A stretch of 62,000 nt of DNA from Branchiostoma floridae (taxonomy: Eukaryota > Chordata > Leptocardii > Amphioxiformes > Branchiostomatidae). Position numbers and translations under genes: made by a program. Below are positions 12,890-23,220 of the stretch, in pieces. The stretch spans positions 15,803,859 to 15,865,858 of the forward strand of contig NC_049981.1 in NCBI RefSeq assembly GCF_000003815.2, read 5' to 3'. The notes under the pieces were generated by a model. The model ran no database searches and was not told the DNA's origin. It was given only the letters and a program-made list of their open reading frames with translations. The number at the start of each line of letters is the position of its first letter. Positions within the stretch are counted from its first letter, which is position 1.

Positions 12890-13400
12890 CAGCGGCCTCG
12901 ACACACTTTTGCTGTGTCTATGCATCAAAGCACAAAGGGGGTTATGTTTTGCATAAAATTACAAATAGATATTGATGGAGGGCAGCCGGCTTGTTCCTTA
13001 TTTGCATATCGGTGCCGAGAAGAGGTCCTACCCGGGACCCCCGTGTCAGACAGGATTAGCATCCCCGCCACACGGTCCCCGGCGATGCCACGCCCCCTAG
13101 GCGCCGTCTCTCAGGCTATCCGTCAATCATTTCTGACATGTATCATTACATGTCTCCCCTCATGTCGGACACAAACCCCAGTCGGCCCACTTCCACACTT
13201 TCCTGTCTCCTCAGAGGGGGATTTTTATTACAAAAGGGGACTTGTTATAATGTAAACAAATGGCAACCCGGAGGAGAATCTGGTAAAAATGCGACTGAGA
13301 GGAACACGGGTCCCATTGTAATATTTCAATCATACACCTGGCGTCCAGTGTCTAATGTGTCTGTGCAGGCCAGGAAACAAACGTAGATGACATGACAAGA
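12890..13400. promoter_or_regulatory. Candidate cis-regulatory island
   Basis: A second GC-shifted unique block (for example GGACCCCCGTGTCAGACAGG at 13035-13054 and CCACGCCCCCTAGGCGCC near 13089). The overlapping frames here have no recognisable domains. I interpret it as possible regulatory sequence. A short unrecognised exon cannot be excluded. Confidence 0.3.
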
Positions 13401-13671
13401 AAGTTTGCTAACGTCCTTCTGTGGAACTGAACGCAACTTCGCTTTTAACTTTAACAGTTTTTTTTTTTCACATTTCTAGTGGTTGCGTTTTTGATCTGCA
13501 TATACTAGTATTTTGTTATTATGTATATTTTTATTGCAATGAAAACTTTATCTGGCCAGGATACAAAAAGGCAAACTTACTTCTGTCAGTATGATGTGAC
13601 GAAAGCAATGTCTTGGATGGTTCCAGAACAGAATATTATTATACAACAGAGGCATAAAGGAAAGGGCAATC

Positions 13672-13985
13672 TTTAAGCTACCAAAGTGTCTTACAATCTA
13701 CTCTAATTACTTCCCAAAATCAAAAGCTGGATTCGCCAATAACCAGGAATTAAATGAGTGGTTCTGAGTTTTTTCTCCGTGGATTCCAGAAAAGTAACAA
13801 ACGCTAAGGCACGGGGCGGACTAAGGTCTAAGACAAAAACCAAGTTTCTTACAAACTACCCTTATTCCAAATACATTTCCCAAATGAAAAGCTGAATTTA
13901 CCGATAAATAGAAACTGAAGGATGCTGACTCTTTTCTCCGTTGATTCCTTGAAAACAAATGGTATCACGCCTCGGTACTGACTGG
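13672..13985 (+). repeat. Diverged tandem duplication, period ~160 bp
   Basis: Two successive blocks align in order. CTTACAATCTACTCTAATTA (13690) corresponds to CTTACAAACTACCCTTATTC (13848). Next CCCAAAATCAAAAGCTGGAT corresponds to CCCAAATGAAAAGCTGAATT, and TTTTCTCCGTGGATTCC (13771) to TTTTCTCCGTTGATTCC (13932). Offsets are 158-161 bp. The order of matches and their strong divergence show an old local duplication of non-coding sequence. Confidence 0.8.
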
Positions 13986-14454
13986 TCTTCCGTCTCAGTC
14001 ACGGCTCCGATAAAACAACGATAATTAAATTCCGGGAGAGGATCTTTAGAAACGATCGCTTTGTCTAAAGTCCACTTAGTACATACTCGAAGACGACAAG
14101 GTCTATTGGTGGAATTCTTTGTTTATCTGCGATTTCAAGCGTTGCTAAATATCATTCCGAATTTGATAAAAACGTCTTTGCTACACAACCCAAGGAATTT
14201 ATATGAAAACGCTTCGGGCTCTGTTACCTTCCTCAGGGAAACACTGAGTGGTTGCTTATACTTTTCACTACTGACATGAGAACTAGAGCCAGCCATTGTT
14301 GCCCTGATAGACTCGGAAATCTTGTAAATTTGTGTGTAGTACCGGAGAAGAGAATTGACAAAGGGAAAACTTGCTATCAAGCTAAGCGTGCCTGTAATAA
14401 TTGATATCATAGCAATATTTTACCAGACTTTCAGGAAAGATATGTAATTTCAGA
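13986..14454. other. Non-coding spacer upstream of the SINE
   Basis: Unique sequence with short frames on both strands and no recognisable product or regulatory cluster. Confidence 0.5.
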
Positions 14455-14455
14455 T

Positions 14456-14765
14456 ACGCGTAGTCTGGTGGTTAGTGACCCTGCCACAGGATCGATCTAC
14501 ATGTCGGGAGTTCGAATCCCGACTCGCATGCTACTGATAAGGGTTGTAGTTATGGCGGGACCCGGAGCTGTGGTTCACTGTTCATTGTACTTGTCAAAAA
14601 GAGCAAAGGGAGTTTTCCTGTACGATAAACCTGTAGATCCAGAAGAGCTACGACCGTGGTGCGTTGATACAACTAATTCCTTGATCTCGGAAGTTAAGCA
14701 TCGTGCTGTCGGGTCAGTACTTGGGTAGGAGATTACCAAGGAAGACTAGATGCTCTAGCCGGGTC
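14456..14765 (+). mobile_element. SINE: tRNA-like head plus 5S-rRNA-like module
   Basis: The element opens with a tRNA-like segment (14456-14530). It has an A-box-like TAGTCTGGTGGTTAGTGA and a perfect B-box/T-arm GTCGGGAGTTCGAATCCCGA, and its ends can pair as a degenerate acceptor stem. About 115 bp of unrelated body follow, then a segment at 14647-14760 that tracks 5S rRNA almost end to end: GCTACGACC at the 5' end, TGATCTCGGAAGTTAAGC, GTACTTGGGTAGGAGATTAC and TGCTCTAGCC closing the terminal stem. Having two pol III-type modules in one element is known for some SINEs (for example AmnSINE1), but there the 5S part comes first. The 3' boundary is uncertain and the tail may continue towards about 15000. 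Confidence 0.7.
14647..14760 (+). pseudogene. 5S rRNA-like sequence (degenerate, inside SINE)
   Basis: About 114 nt, near the usual 120-nt 5S length. The loop A/helix III word GATCTCGGAAGTTAAGC and the box C-like GTACTTGGGTAGGAGA are nearly intact, while the intermediate element and the 5' part are degenerate. Terminal GCTA...TAGC can pair as helix I. It is embedded in a SINE-like unit and too diverged to be a functional ribosomal gene, so I call it a 5S-derived module or pseudogene. Confidence 0.7.
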
Positions 14766-15614
14766 ATACCAAAGACTCTTAAAAATGGTACATACTTCTT
14801 TTTCTGCTAAGAAGAAGAGTATGGAAGCTAAACACACTGCACTAGTCCCCTGCTGTAGTGCTTGCACCTATGTGTGACCCCAGGGCTATGAAACGGAGAT
14901 GGGCGCCGGGCCCGACGCATCTCACTGATGTATGGGCAACTTTAGCTTTAGCTAGATCCTGTACATACCGTCTGTTTTCCTGTGGAGAATCAGCTCAAAA
15001 ACATTCCCGACAAGTTACAAACACCAAAAGGGAAGTGATGCTTCGAAAAGACGCTTGGTGTACAAATTCAGCAAATCTTGTTTGTTGCTCTTAGTCAGGT
15101 TTATTATGAGAAGTGCAATTTCATTGTTTAATTCGTAATACAACTAATAAAGATGGAAATTTGAATCATTTGACTTTTGTATGTATGCAATAGATTCAGT
15201 GTCCCTCTGACCCGGTACCTTGTTATTCTTTTGGGGCACAAGGTAAAACTACACGTGGAGTGAAGTGACGCCTTACGCGCTGATTTGTACGATTTATAAG
15301 ACAAATCTTTAATGTAACAACGCTTGCTAGCAGTTAATTATAGTAAAACGTTTAACAGACTTATAAGGTGTGAAAAAAGACCAACTCAAAAAGAGGGATC
15401 ATATTGTGCTGTAGTAAACTCAAAACAGAAACTATACAGTATGTTTCCTTTCAACATTGTGTGAGTTTTCATCGTACCTCTCAGTCAACCTTACGGTCAA
15501 GTTTGGCTACGCATGACCCTCAAGTTAACTTCATATAAGCTTCAGTGATTGTCAATCAGACGTTTGATATGGTTGATCTAAGGTGGAATTTCAATGGCCA
15601 ACAAGAACTAGCTA
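14766..15614. other. Probable SINE tail, then non-coding spacer
   Basis: From 14766 to about 15000 the sequence is less AT-rich (for example GGGCTATGAAACGGAGATGG at 14882-14901) and may be the body or tail of the preceding SINE. From 15000 to 15614 I see only AT-rich unique sequence with no gene signal. Confidence 0.4.
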
Positions 15615-15635
15615 ATCAGCACCAAGGACAGTGAA
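15615..15635 (+). promoter_or_regulatory. Solo RE1/NRSE-like site
   Basis: ATCAGCACCAAGGACAGTGA: the left half has one mismatch (ATCAGCACC), the 2-nt spacer is canonical, and the right half is GGACAGT against GGACAGC. About 16 of 21 positions match the vertebrate RE1 consensus. It shares CAGCACCAAGGA with the other solo sites, while the flanks are unrelated to them and to the 37-bp arrays. Function is inferred from the motif only. Confidence 0.45.
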
Positions 15636-15699
15636 AGTGGTGGTTGTTAAATTTCCGTTCCTAGTAAAGTTACACATTTTTTAACGGAAAATGTCATCC

Positions 15700-16000
15700 A
15701 AAATGTTATCAAAACCTTTTATACATTGAAGATAATCGGAAATAAAACGACTTTCACCTTGTAGTTTCAACAGCGATACAAGTGATTTTATCGTGTTGCA
15801 AAATGAGTTAAACTACGTTATCATCCATGTAAATCTGTGCTACATATTTCATTCTACCAAAAACAAAGGTGTTATCAAACCTGTCTTTATACGCTTGATA
15901 CCTTTATGAGAGCCGAAATGAATATAAATTCTTTCAATGACGATGTAAGTTGTCCTGTTGTGTTGCAGAATGAGTTAAACTACGTTATTATACACTCGTG
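15700..16000 (+). repeat. Diverged tandem duplication, period ~167 bp
   Basis: GTTGCAAAATGAGTTAAACT (15795) and GTTGCAGAATGAGTTAAACT (15962) are followed by ACGTTATCAT and ACGTTATTAT. AATGTTATCAAAACCTTTTA (15702) aligns with GGTGTTATCAAACCTGTCTT (15869), and AGCGATACAAGTG with GACGATGTAAGTT. All lie at about 167 bp offset. This is an old direct duplication of non-coding DNA. Confidence 0.8.
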
Positions 16001-16079
16001 TGGCATAGCTACATCGGTCCTTGGTACCACCACCTGCCCCCCTCCCACTAGAGGGGACCTCTAGCCTTTGCTATTGACA

Positions 16080-18180
16080 ATCCCACCGTCCTGGGCCCAT
16101 AGCTACTTCCAGTGAGCGGCACACTTGTTATAAGTTTAGTCATTCCGCTCGTGTGGGAGCTCGGGGCCGGGGGAGAGTGTTGAGCGAATTGTTCCGAGTT
16201 AACCCTATATATCATTCACGCCCGCCTGCCCCGTCAAACAAATTGTAATAGCTGGTATATCTGCCATCCGGCCGGCCTGGCTCTCCTCGCTTCTTTGCGC
16301 CGAGGACTTGTTCAATCTCCGTCACTTAGAGCCAGAAGTCGGCTGCATGGTTGCACAGTTGGTAAGGGGAGAGGGTTAGATTTTACCGCTAGCTTCTCTA
16401 GGAAGGGGTCGTTCCCTACAATTTAGCGTGCGCCCCCTCTTCTATTTGATAAAGTAGCGGATTGCTGTGGATTGTAAGATTCATGCATTTTTAAGGGCGT
16501 TGCGGCAGTGGACAGAGCCAGGGGCCGTAAATATGATTGAAACCGGGCCCTCATAAATATAAATTGTAATTATTTAGTGCGTTGCCGGAAAAGCCCCGTT
16601 TTCTATTTCTGTTGGAGGGAGCATGAAATTGAAGGTATGACACGGTTAGGAGCAAACAAGGAAGTTCTCTGATCAGTGGCGTGGGGAGACAATGAGACCG
16701 GACCCCTTCGGCGGAAAGCCAGACGCCCCCTCCATTTCGTTCATAATTTGAAGAAAATGGAACGGCGGCAAGACTTGGAAGATGGATGGTTTCAAACTCT
16801 TCGCCAAGCCCCCGGCTGATAGCGGGAAGACGAGCGTACAGTGCAGAGATGTGCGCTCCTGTGCGCAGGCCTTATCCGCAAAACATCGACAAAATTAAAG
16901 TCATTTTTCATCGTTTTCTACATTATTGTCAATGATACGCACAGCGCTCGGGTTGACCGGCACCACCGACAAGCCTACCCCGGTGTCAACCCCGCGCTAA
17001 ATTCAATTTTTAGGGAAAGACTTATTCTTTTCTCCCGGCTCTGCCAAGGCAATTTGCGAAATACCTCAATCAAAAGAAATTTCCGAACTCTGACACGGGA
17101 AATCCAATTTTGCTTCCCGCCAGGCGGCCAGGAGGCGAGTAGTGTCCCACAGGACACCCGCACAGTCACATAAATGACACGGTGATATGGGAAAAATTGC
17201 TAAGCGCCCGCAAATTAGGGTGTCATATGGCCAGTGTCGCCACACGGGATGAGAGCAGTCTAACAAGAAGAGTAATAAAGTCTACCAGGGACCCGGTAGT
17301 GTATCATTCCACAACCTGTAGCAGATATAATCTGATCAAACCGCCGCTACAATGTTATCTTGGGTCTCGTAACCAAAAGCAAGGGCGGCGATAGACGCAT
17401 CTGAACAAGATGGTGGATTGAAAACATCAGGAAGTTAGCGTCTTTGATATGTAGCTGAAATAAATCAATTGTCCAGAAAGCAATTCAGAGATCAACAAGT
17501 AAATACACAAATGAATCTATGTTTCTATATATAGCCGTCCAATATCCGTATAACATGTCGCAAGAAAAGATAGATTCAACATTCAATTTCTTTTCTCACA
17601 GACATAACACCAACAAAAGTTTGACTGGGTCTTTAACTTGCGTTAAGGCAAGTAAAACTCCAATCTATTGATTCAAAACCTTTGACTATCACTTAACGGA
17701 TTAAGTCGGACTTTCTTTCTTGAGAAATCAATCGAAATTGAACAAAAAAGTACATTCCACACTGTCACTGTGTTCACCGCAGAAAAATCGTTTTCAGCGA
17801 TAGAAAGAGAGGAGGACTCACCTATCACAGTCGCAGCGTGCGATGTAGTGAGGGGGAAACGCTGTGCTGGCTCCCACTACCCGGGGGGCATTCAAATGTT
17901 CCCGCCCCAGGTCGCACGCTGGGCGGGTTAAAGGTTAGGACCGCGGTGGTGACCCCGTGATGGCCGACCACCTCACCCGGCTAACAACTAAAGGTAGGTC
18001 TGCCCAAAATTACTCCCCCTCTCCCAAACGTGTCCTCTCCTGTTAACCTTTGGAGCAGAGAAACGCCTCAGTGCTCCCGAATTAAACCTTCAGCACGGGT
18101 TAAACCCGGCCACACTGGGCCATTTGTGATGGTTTAGCGCAGGGCTGCCAGAACCTCGTTTGTTTTTCCTTGTTAGAATC
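16080..18180. promoter_or_regulatory. Largest GC-rich island, candidate regulatory/promoter region
   Basis: About 2.1 kb of mostly non-repetitive sequence much richer in GC and CpG than the window average, interrupted at about 17400-17760 by an AT-rich gap. It includes GTAATTA (16566-16572), several CCGG/GGCGG words, and on the minus strand a GC-rich stretch ending in a good donor, GATAG|GTGAGTCC, at about 17817-17822. This could be a non-coding first exon of a minus-strand transcript. No protein frame is convincing. It may be a promoter-associated CpG-rich island or a cluster of conserved elements. Confidence 0.35.
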
Positions 18181-19150
18181 GGCCTTTTTTGACCAGACCA
18201 GTTATATCATGTCAATCCGGTCAAGTAGAACAATTTTCGTTCTCCATCCCTTATTCAACCCTTTCAAACTTATTCTCAATGCGCTGTCTTCACATGTAAC
18301 GCTTGCAGAACGATTCTAAATATCTAGGGTAACACAAAAGAAAGGAATTTATAATTTTGAATGACCTCACCCATTTTTATTGAATGTCATAATGAAACCG
18401 GGATGCTATCGACTCGGCGGAGTCATTTCGCGAATGATGAATGACTGATGTTCTCTGTCCATGATTTGGTTGGCCCGGGAAATATTACATAGCAAAGAGG
18501 TCAACTCTAAAAAAAAAACTTCTAAAAGTTATGAAAATCAAATTTGAAACTATCAAAGATTGTTGGTATCATTACTAGGATTTTTAGAAGGCATATTACA
18601 TACAGTATACTCTTTATGTAAGGAAATGTACTAGTTTTGTTTTATTGTTTTAGTATGATTGCATTTGTTACCAAGACCATAAAACCACTGATGTATAAAG
18701 TAATAAAAGTAGTAGAAGTAATATCTAAGAGTGGAATAATCAAAACAAAGCATAAAAAGGATAGCATTACTTAGGAAATGGAGTAAAATTTTTAACTTTT
18801 CTTTGATGATAAAAGTCTGTAAAACTGGCTTGATGGATTTGAGACAAATCAGTTCAAAGCTATCTAAAAATCTTTCTGTCTTTGGCTATTAAGATCAAAG
18901 TTACAGACACTATCTTGAATAGTCTAAGTAATTTCAATAGACTTTCATTGAAATTCTAATTTTGTATAAACCTGAAATAGTTACTTCTATCATAAATATT
19001 ACACTTAACACTTACTGCATCAGTCTGCCCTACCTCTTCCCATATAAGGACATTGCCATTGCCATTGAAATTTGATACTTTTCATATAAATTCATTATCA
19101 TTGATAGTTTCCATATAAGATCATAACCATTTGATTCTTTCTGTCCTTAG
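18181..19150. other. AT-rich non-coding sequence
   Basis: Low-GC unique sequence with runs of A and T and no open frame, repeat family or regulatory cluster that I can support. Confidence 0.6.
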
Positions 19151-19240
19151 AGTTAGAACTCCAACAATAGAATGTTTAGAAGACCATCCTGCTGTAACAT
19201 TACCCTGTTCTACTGCCCAACTTTTAGAGCTTCTTGGCGA
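19151..19240 (+). CDS. Candidate internal exon (90 nt), unrecognised
   Basis: A pyrimidine-rich acceptor (TTGATTCTTTCTGTCCTTAG) and a perfect donor (GGCGA|GTAAGTG) bound 90 nt that stay open in phase 2-2, encoding VRTPTIECLEDHPAVTLPCS followed by TAQLLELLG. The peptide is balanced in composition, unlike the frames in the AT-rich surroundings. I do not recognise the family and found no neighbouring exon in compatible phase. Chance pairing of good splice signals in 62 kb is expected about once, so confidence is low. Confidence 0.25.
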
Positions 19241-22200
19241 GTAAGTGTCTCCCCAAAGCATACTACAGCTTCTAGTTTTACTACGCTCAGTAACTACGAG
19301 TTTGTAACATGATTATAAGGGTCAGGAAAAGAGCAGGCGTATTTGTGTTAAGTGGCAAGGGAGATAGCCTGATGGAAAAGGGGAAAGAAGCTCACCTTAA
19401 AACCAGACGTTCGTGAAATACGATCGCAAAGGTCTCATCCTCAGGGAGGTAGCAAAAATATGCCCGTCTGTTAGGAAATTCAAGACCAACTTTTAAGTTT
19501 GAAATCCTTGTAATGAGGAGGAGAGAGATGTACATTTTTTAACAAGAGTTGGCTTGTTCTGGTCTAATTGTCATGTGAACTGTGGTAACTAGATGTTTTG
19601 GATGGTTGTTACTTTCTAAAATGTTGCATTCATGATTTCAACTTTCTTTTAAGTTTTTATCTGTAAGTTTTCTTGTAATAATGGAAATGAAACCAAAAAA
19701 AAAGAATGAAAACAATCAAAGAATTGTAACAAAAGGGCAAAAAGAGATAGCAGACACCACCTCTTTACCCATACTGCTTTGCAACCCATACAAATAAAAC
19801 AGCACTGAGGAAGTGTTTAAATGCTGCACAACCTATATACAAAGTGCCAGAACAACACACATATAAACAGACTCACACAGACAGACAGACAAGCTCAAAA
19901 TACTTGAAATATATATATAACTGTTAGATTGGAAGAGATAATGGAAGGGGTACTTCTTAGCAAATAATAAGGCACAACAATCAACATCTACAAAATATTG
20001 CACTGTTACAAACTGTTGTCAACAGCCCGTTCTTTATGTTTCTCAAAGCATCTGAACAAGGTGTGAAAAGAACTTGAATTTAAAGTTGATGAAAGAAGCC
20101 AAAAAACAACAGCTGTGGAACTAAAACCAACACAATAAGCAATTGACTTAGTATTGTACAATAGTAACAATAGTATTGTATTGCATATTATACATACTAA
20201 TGATAGAGATGAATTTTAACACCAGGATTAAGTGAATGAAGTATCCAAGTATTTCAAAGGCAATTTTAAGAGTTGAGAGCTTTTCAGCACCAAGGAAAGG
20301 GACAGTGGTATCATATTTTCTTTAAACCCTGCTGAGAGGTCTTCTCATATATTCATATATTCCCTTTTTTTCTTGAGATGTTTGACAGAATATGTAGTTC
20401 TTTTTCTTGTCAACACCTGAGAGGATTTTTCTTTTTCACACTCCAGGATTTGCTTACAAATGCCATTGTTACTGGACAAGTCATTATTTTAACACCTAGT
20501 TGAATATATTCAACCTCATGTAGCTTTGAATCACAATATATAGAAATGTATTCCTTTTTTGCTAATTTACCATGTAGCTGAAAACTTACTGTAAATTCAT
20601 GCATTTTTGCTGGACCTTCTGTGGTAGAAGGAAACAAAGGTTTTTGCAGAGACAATATTCTGTGTTTTAGAAGTAATAAATTGGAAACACATATCTGTCA
20701 GTGGTGAGATCACTACAAAAAATGCAACAAACAAATCCATCACAAACATTTGAAAATTTGTAGTACTAAGGTTAATATTCCACACCACATATGTCAAAGC
20801 CTATGATAATTGAGCATATTTATTTTCATATTCAACCAAAACCCACAAACACACTAATTTATATCAAGCACATAATATCCCTAAATGGAAGCCCCTGTAT
20901 TGCCAGAAGGCCTAATAATGACGGGGAGTGTGGCTGCTGTTTGAGCTGGGGGCAAAGATTATGTCAAGGGGGCTTAAAAGATTAAATGGGACATGTCCAG
21001 CTTTTAACTTAAGGGGATTTGAAGCAAAATGTCAAATAAATGTGATTTTTCTCAGATCTAGATCATGACCCTGCAGGACTGTCCTTCCATTGCTTTATGA
21101 AAATTTGCTTTTTGGTTTTGGCACAAATGCCCCCCCCCCCCATTATGTTTGAAAAATTCTAATCTTCAGGACAGGAAATTGCTGAAAATGACAGATTTAA
21201 CAACAAAAATCTACAATGTAAGCGCCAAAGCCAAGAGTTTTGTTTGTTTGTGCCTTTATTTTTTAGAGTGGGACAGATAACACTATTTACAATATACTTC
21301 TGAATCTTGTCACAAACAGAATAAAACTACTGGAAAAAACACCTCTTTTGGTGCCTTGCTTTGTAAAGAAAAAACTGGAATCAGTCAGGATGGGATGTTG
21401 ATAACACTTATGCGATATTGTAAGGACGATTTGGTCAACAGGGTACAACTACTGGAAGAAAGATTAAAAGATCACCTTCTTTCCTTACGCTTTGTGAAAA
21501 TGTTCTGGGCAGTAGTTACAATGGGATGTTGAAAACACTTTGGAATATTGTTACAACAATTTGCTCCCAAACAGGTTCAGCTACTTGAATTAATCACCTC
21601 TTCTTCTAGGCTTTCTGAGTTGTGATTAGGATGGGGTGTTCGGTTGAAGGGTTGTCAGTTCTTCCCGGTGCGGTCATCACTCGTAGCCTGACCTAGATGC
21701 ATACAAGCCTGCTTGTCCGCACGCAACAACCTTCATTAAGAAGAATGAGGATTCTGCGGCCTAGTCCTGATGGGGATGACCAGTGGCAATTGACTACCTT
21801 GTTGTCCTAATGTCGCTTGTTACCGCAGGGTTTAGCCTGGAGTTTTGGATTGCAACACTTTCCTTTCTTGTACTACTAGGTAAAAGACTATTACATTTAC
21901 AGTTGCATTTGTATAAGACAGTGCCTGAGAAAATCTTTGTTTACCACAGTATATCAAGTCAGCACAATGAAGAGTGTTATGTTTGATTCTTTTCTTTCTT
22001 GTACTACTAGGTAAAGGGCTCGTGTAGCATATTATTACAGTATATTTCATTAAAGTTTGTTTGTTTGAAGTAAATGATGTTTGTTTGAAGTAAAACATCT
22101 TCAGTGATTAAAAACTCCATGCCGCTTTCCTTTTACAACCTCTCAAGAAAAGTGAATGTTTGCAGAAGCAAGTGTTGTTTCGGACTCAAGTTGCTTTAAA

Positions 22201-22635
22201 TAATAGTGTAAGAAAGTTGTAATGGTAGGCTGGGTTACCACGATCTTTCTAGTTTAGAAAGTAAGATTCTGCTATCTTTTTTTTTGCATTGTGATTATGT
22301 TTTCAATATACATTAAGTTGTCAAAACAAGCTACATTGTATGTTATAAGAATCCTTAATAAGAATATCAATTTGATATTTTCTGCTGCTACAAGTGAAGG
22401 TATTGCTGATAAGAAACTAGAAATGCAAGCTTCTTGAGAGCAGTCTTGTCAAGAAGTGTGCAGTCTATTGATGGTTTCTATTTTGAAAAGTTGACGCCAT
22501 CAGCAATAACAATAAGTTCTCTCTAAGAAGATTTTATTCATATGTATAGTAAAGTTGATTTAGATAATGATAATGGCTTGATAGGCTTTGTAGTGATTTT
22601 CAAAAGAGATACCGTTTTGCATACCAGCGATGCAC
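19241..22635. other. AT-rich non-coding region
   Basis: No gene recognised. Small items are a tetranucleotide ACAG run near 19878-19890, a C run at 21128-21141, a non-canonical RE1-like site (listed), and a repeated 22-mer ending CTTGTACTACTAGGTAAA near 21868 and 22000 (about 131 bp apart). A slightly GC-richer patch lies at 21630-21830 and has no sustained frame. Confidence 0.6.
20283..20306 (+). promoter_or_regulatory. Expanded-spacing RE1-like site
   Basis: A perfect left half TTCAGCACC (20283-20291) is followed after 8 nt by GGACAGT (20300-20306). Canonical RE1 has a 2-nt gap. A 6-nt increase puts the half-site centres about 17 bp apart, inside the 16-19 bp window described for non-canonical vertebrate REST sites. 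The copy also contains CAGCACCAAGGA, so it can equally be read as a canonical left half with a degenerated right half. Confidence 0.35.
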
Positions 22636-22639
22636 GATC

Positions 22640-23220
22640 TACGTGCTTAGCATGGAAGGGCTGCCCTGCGTTCCGCCAACTCTACGTACCAAGAATTCGG
22701 TACACGTAAATCCCGTCCACTTATGCAAATGAGCCGTGATGAATGCCCTTCCCTGTTATTAAAGAGTATAACAACATTTCTTCGGAGCGCGGCGTAGGCT
22801 GACCAATTACTACGTCCCATTATGCTCCTAGGTCACGATCGTGTGCGGACCACCCGCTTCGATAGGAAGGCACGTTACGCGACCGCCCGGTGCGTTCTGG
22901 CCAGAATACCTCATCATCTCCATTGTTCCTTGGGCAGTAATTCCCCAAACTTTGGGTAATTTTTTGGTAATTCTTGTTTCCGCCTGTACTAATGGCGTAT
23001 TGAAGCAGAAGCGGTTAATGAGGATGCGGTCCGCAGACTGCCGACCCCATAATTTGCTGTAAAGGGAAAGAGACGGGGAAGTCAGAAGATGTCGTCCGAA
23101 ACGATTGGGTTCCAATCTGGCCGCTTCATGCCGGCCAGCGTTCATTAGATTAGAATTGAAGGGCTCTAGATGCAGAGTCAAGTCCTCTGTAGACGCACTC
23201 AAGGTGTCATGGACCTTCAC
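22640..23220. promoter_or_regulatory. Candidate cis-regulatory island with octamer motif
   Basis: A GC-shifted unique block in AT-rich surroundings, with CpG words (TTCGGAGCGCGGCGTAGG near 22780), the POU octamer ATGCAAAT at 22723-22730, and GACCAATTACTACG near 22800. A minus-strand frame of 130 codons crosses it but has no recognisable domain. A conserved non-coding element is my best reading. Confidence 0.35.

Noticed and set aside
14456-14530. Functional tRNA gene
   Set aside because: The acceptor and anticodon stems are degenerate and the segment heads a SINE-like unit. Only the promoter boxes and T-arm are intact.
22828-23220. 130-codon minus-strand frame in a GC-rich island
   Set aside because: No recognisable domain. 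The island looks regulatory, and GC-rich islands lower stop-codon density on their own.
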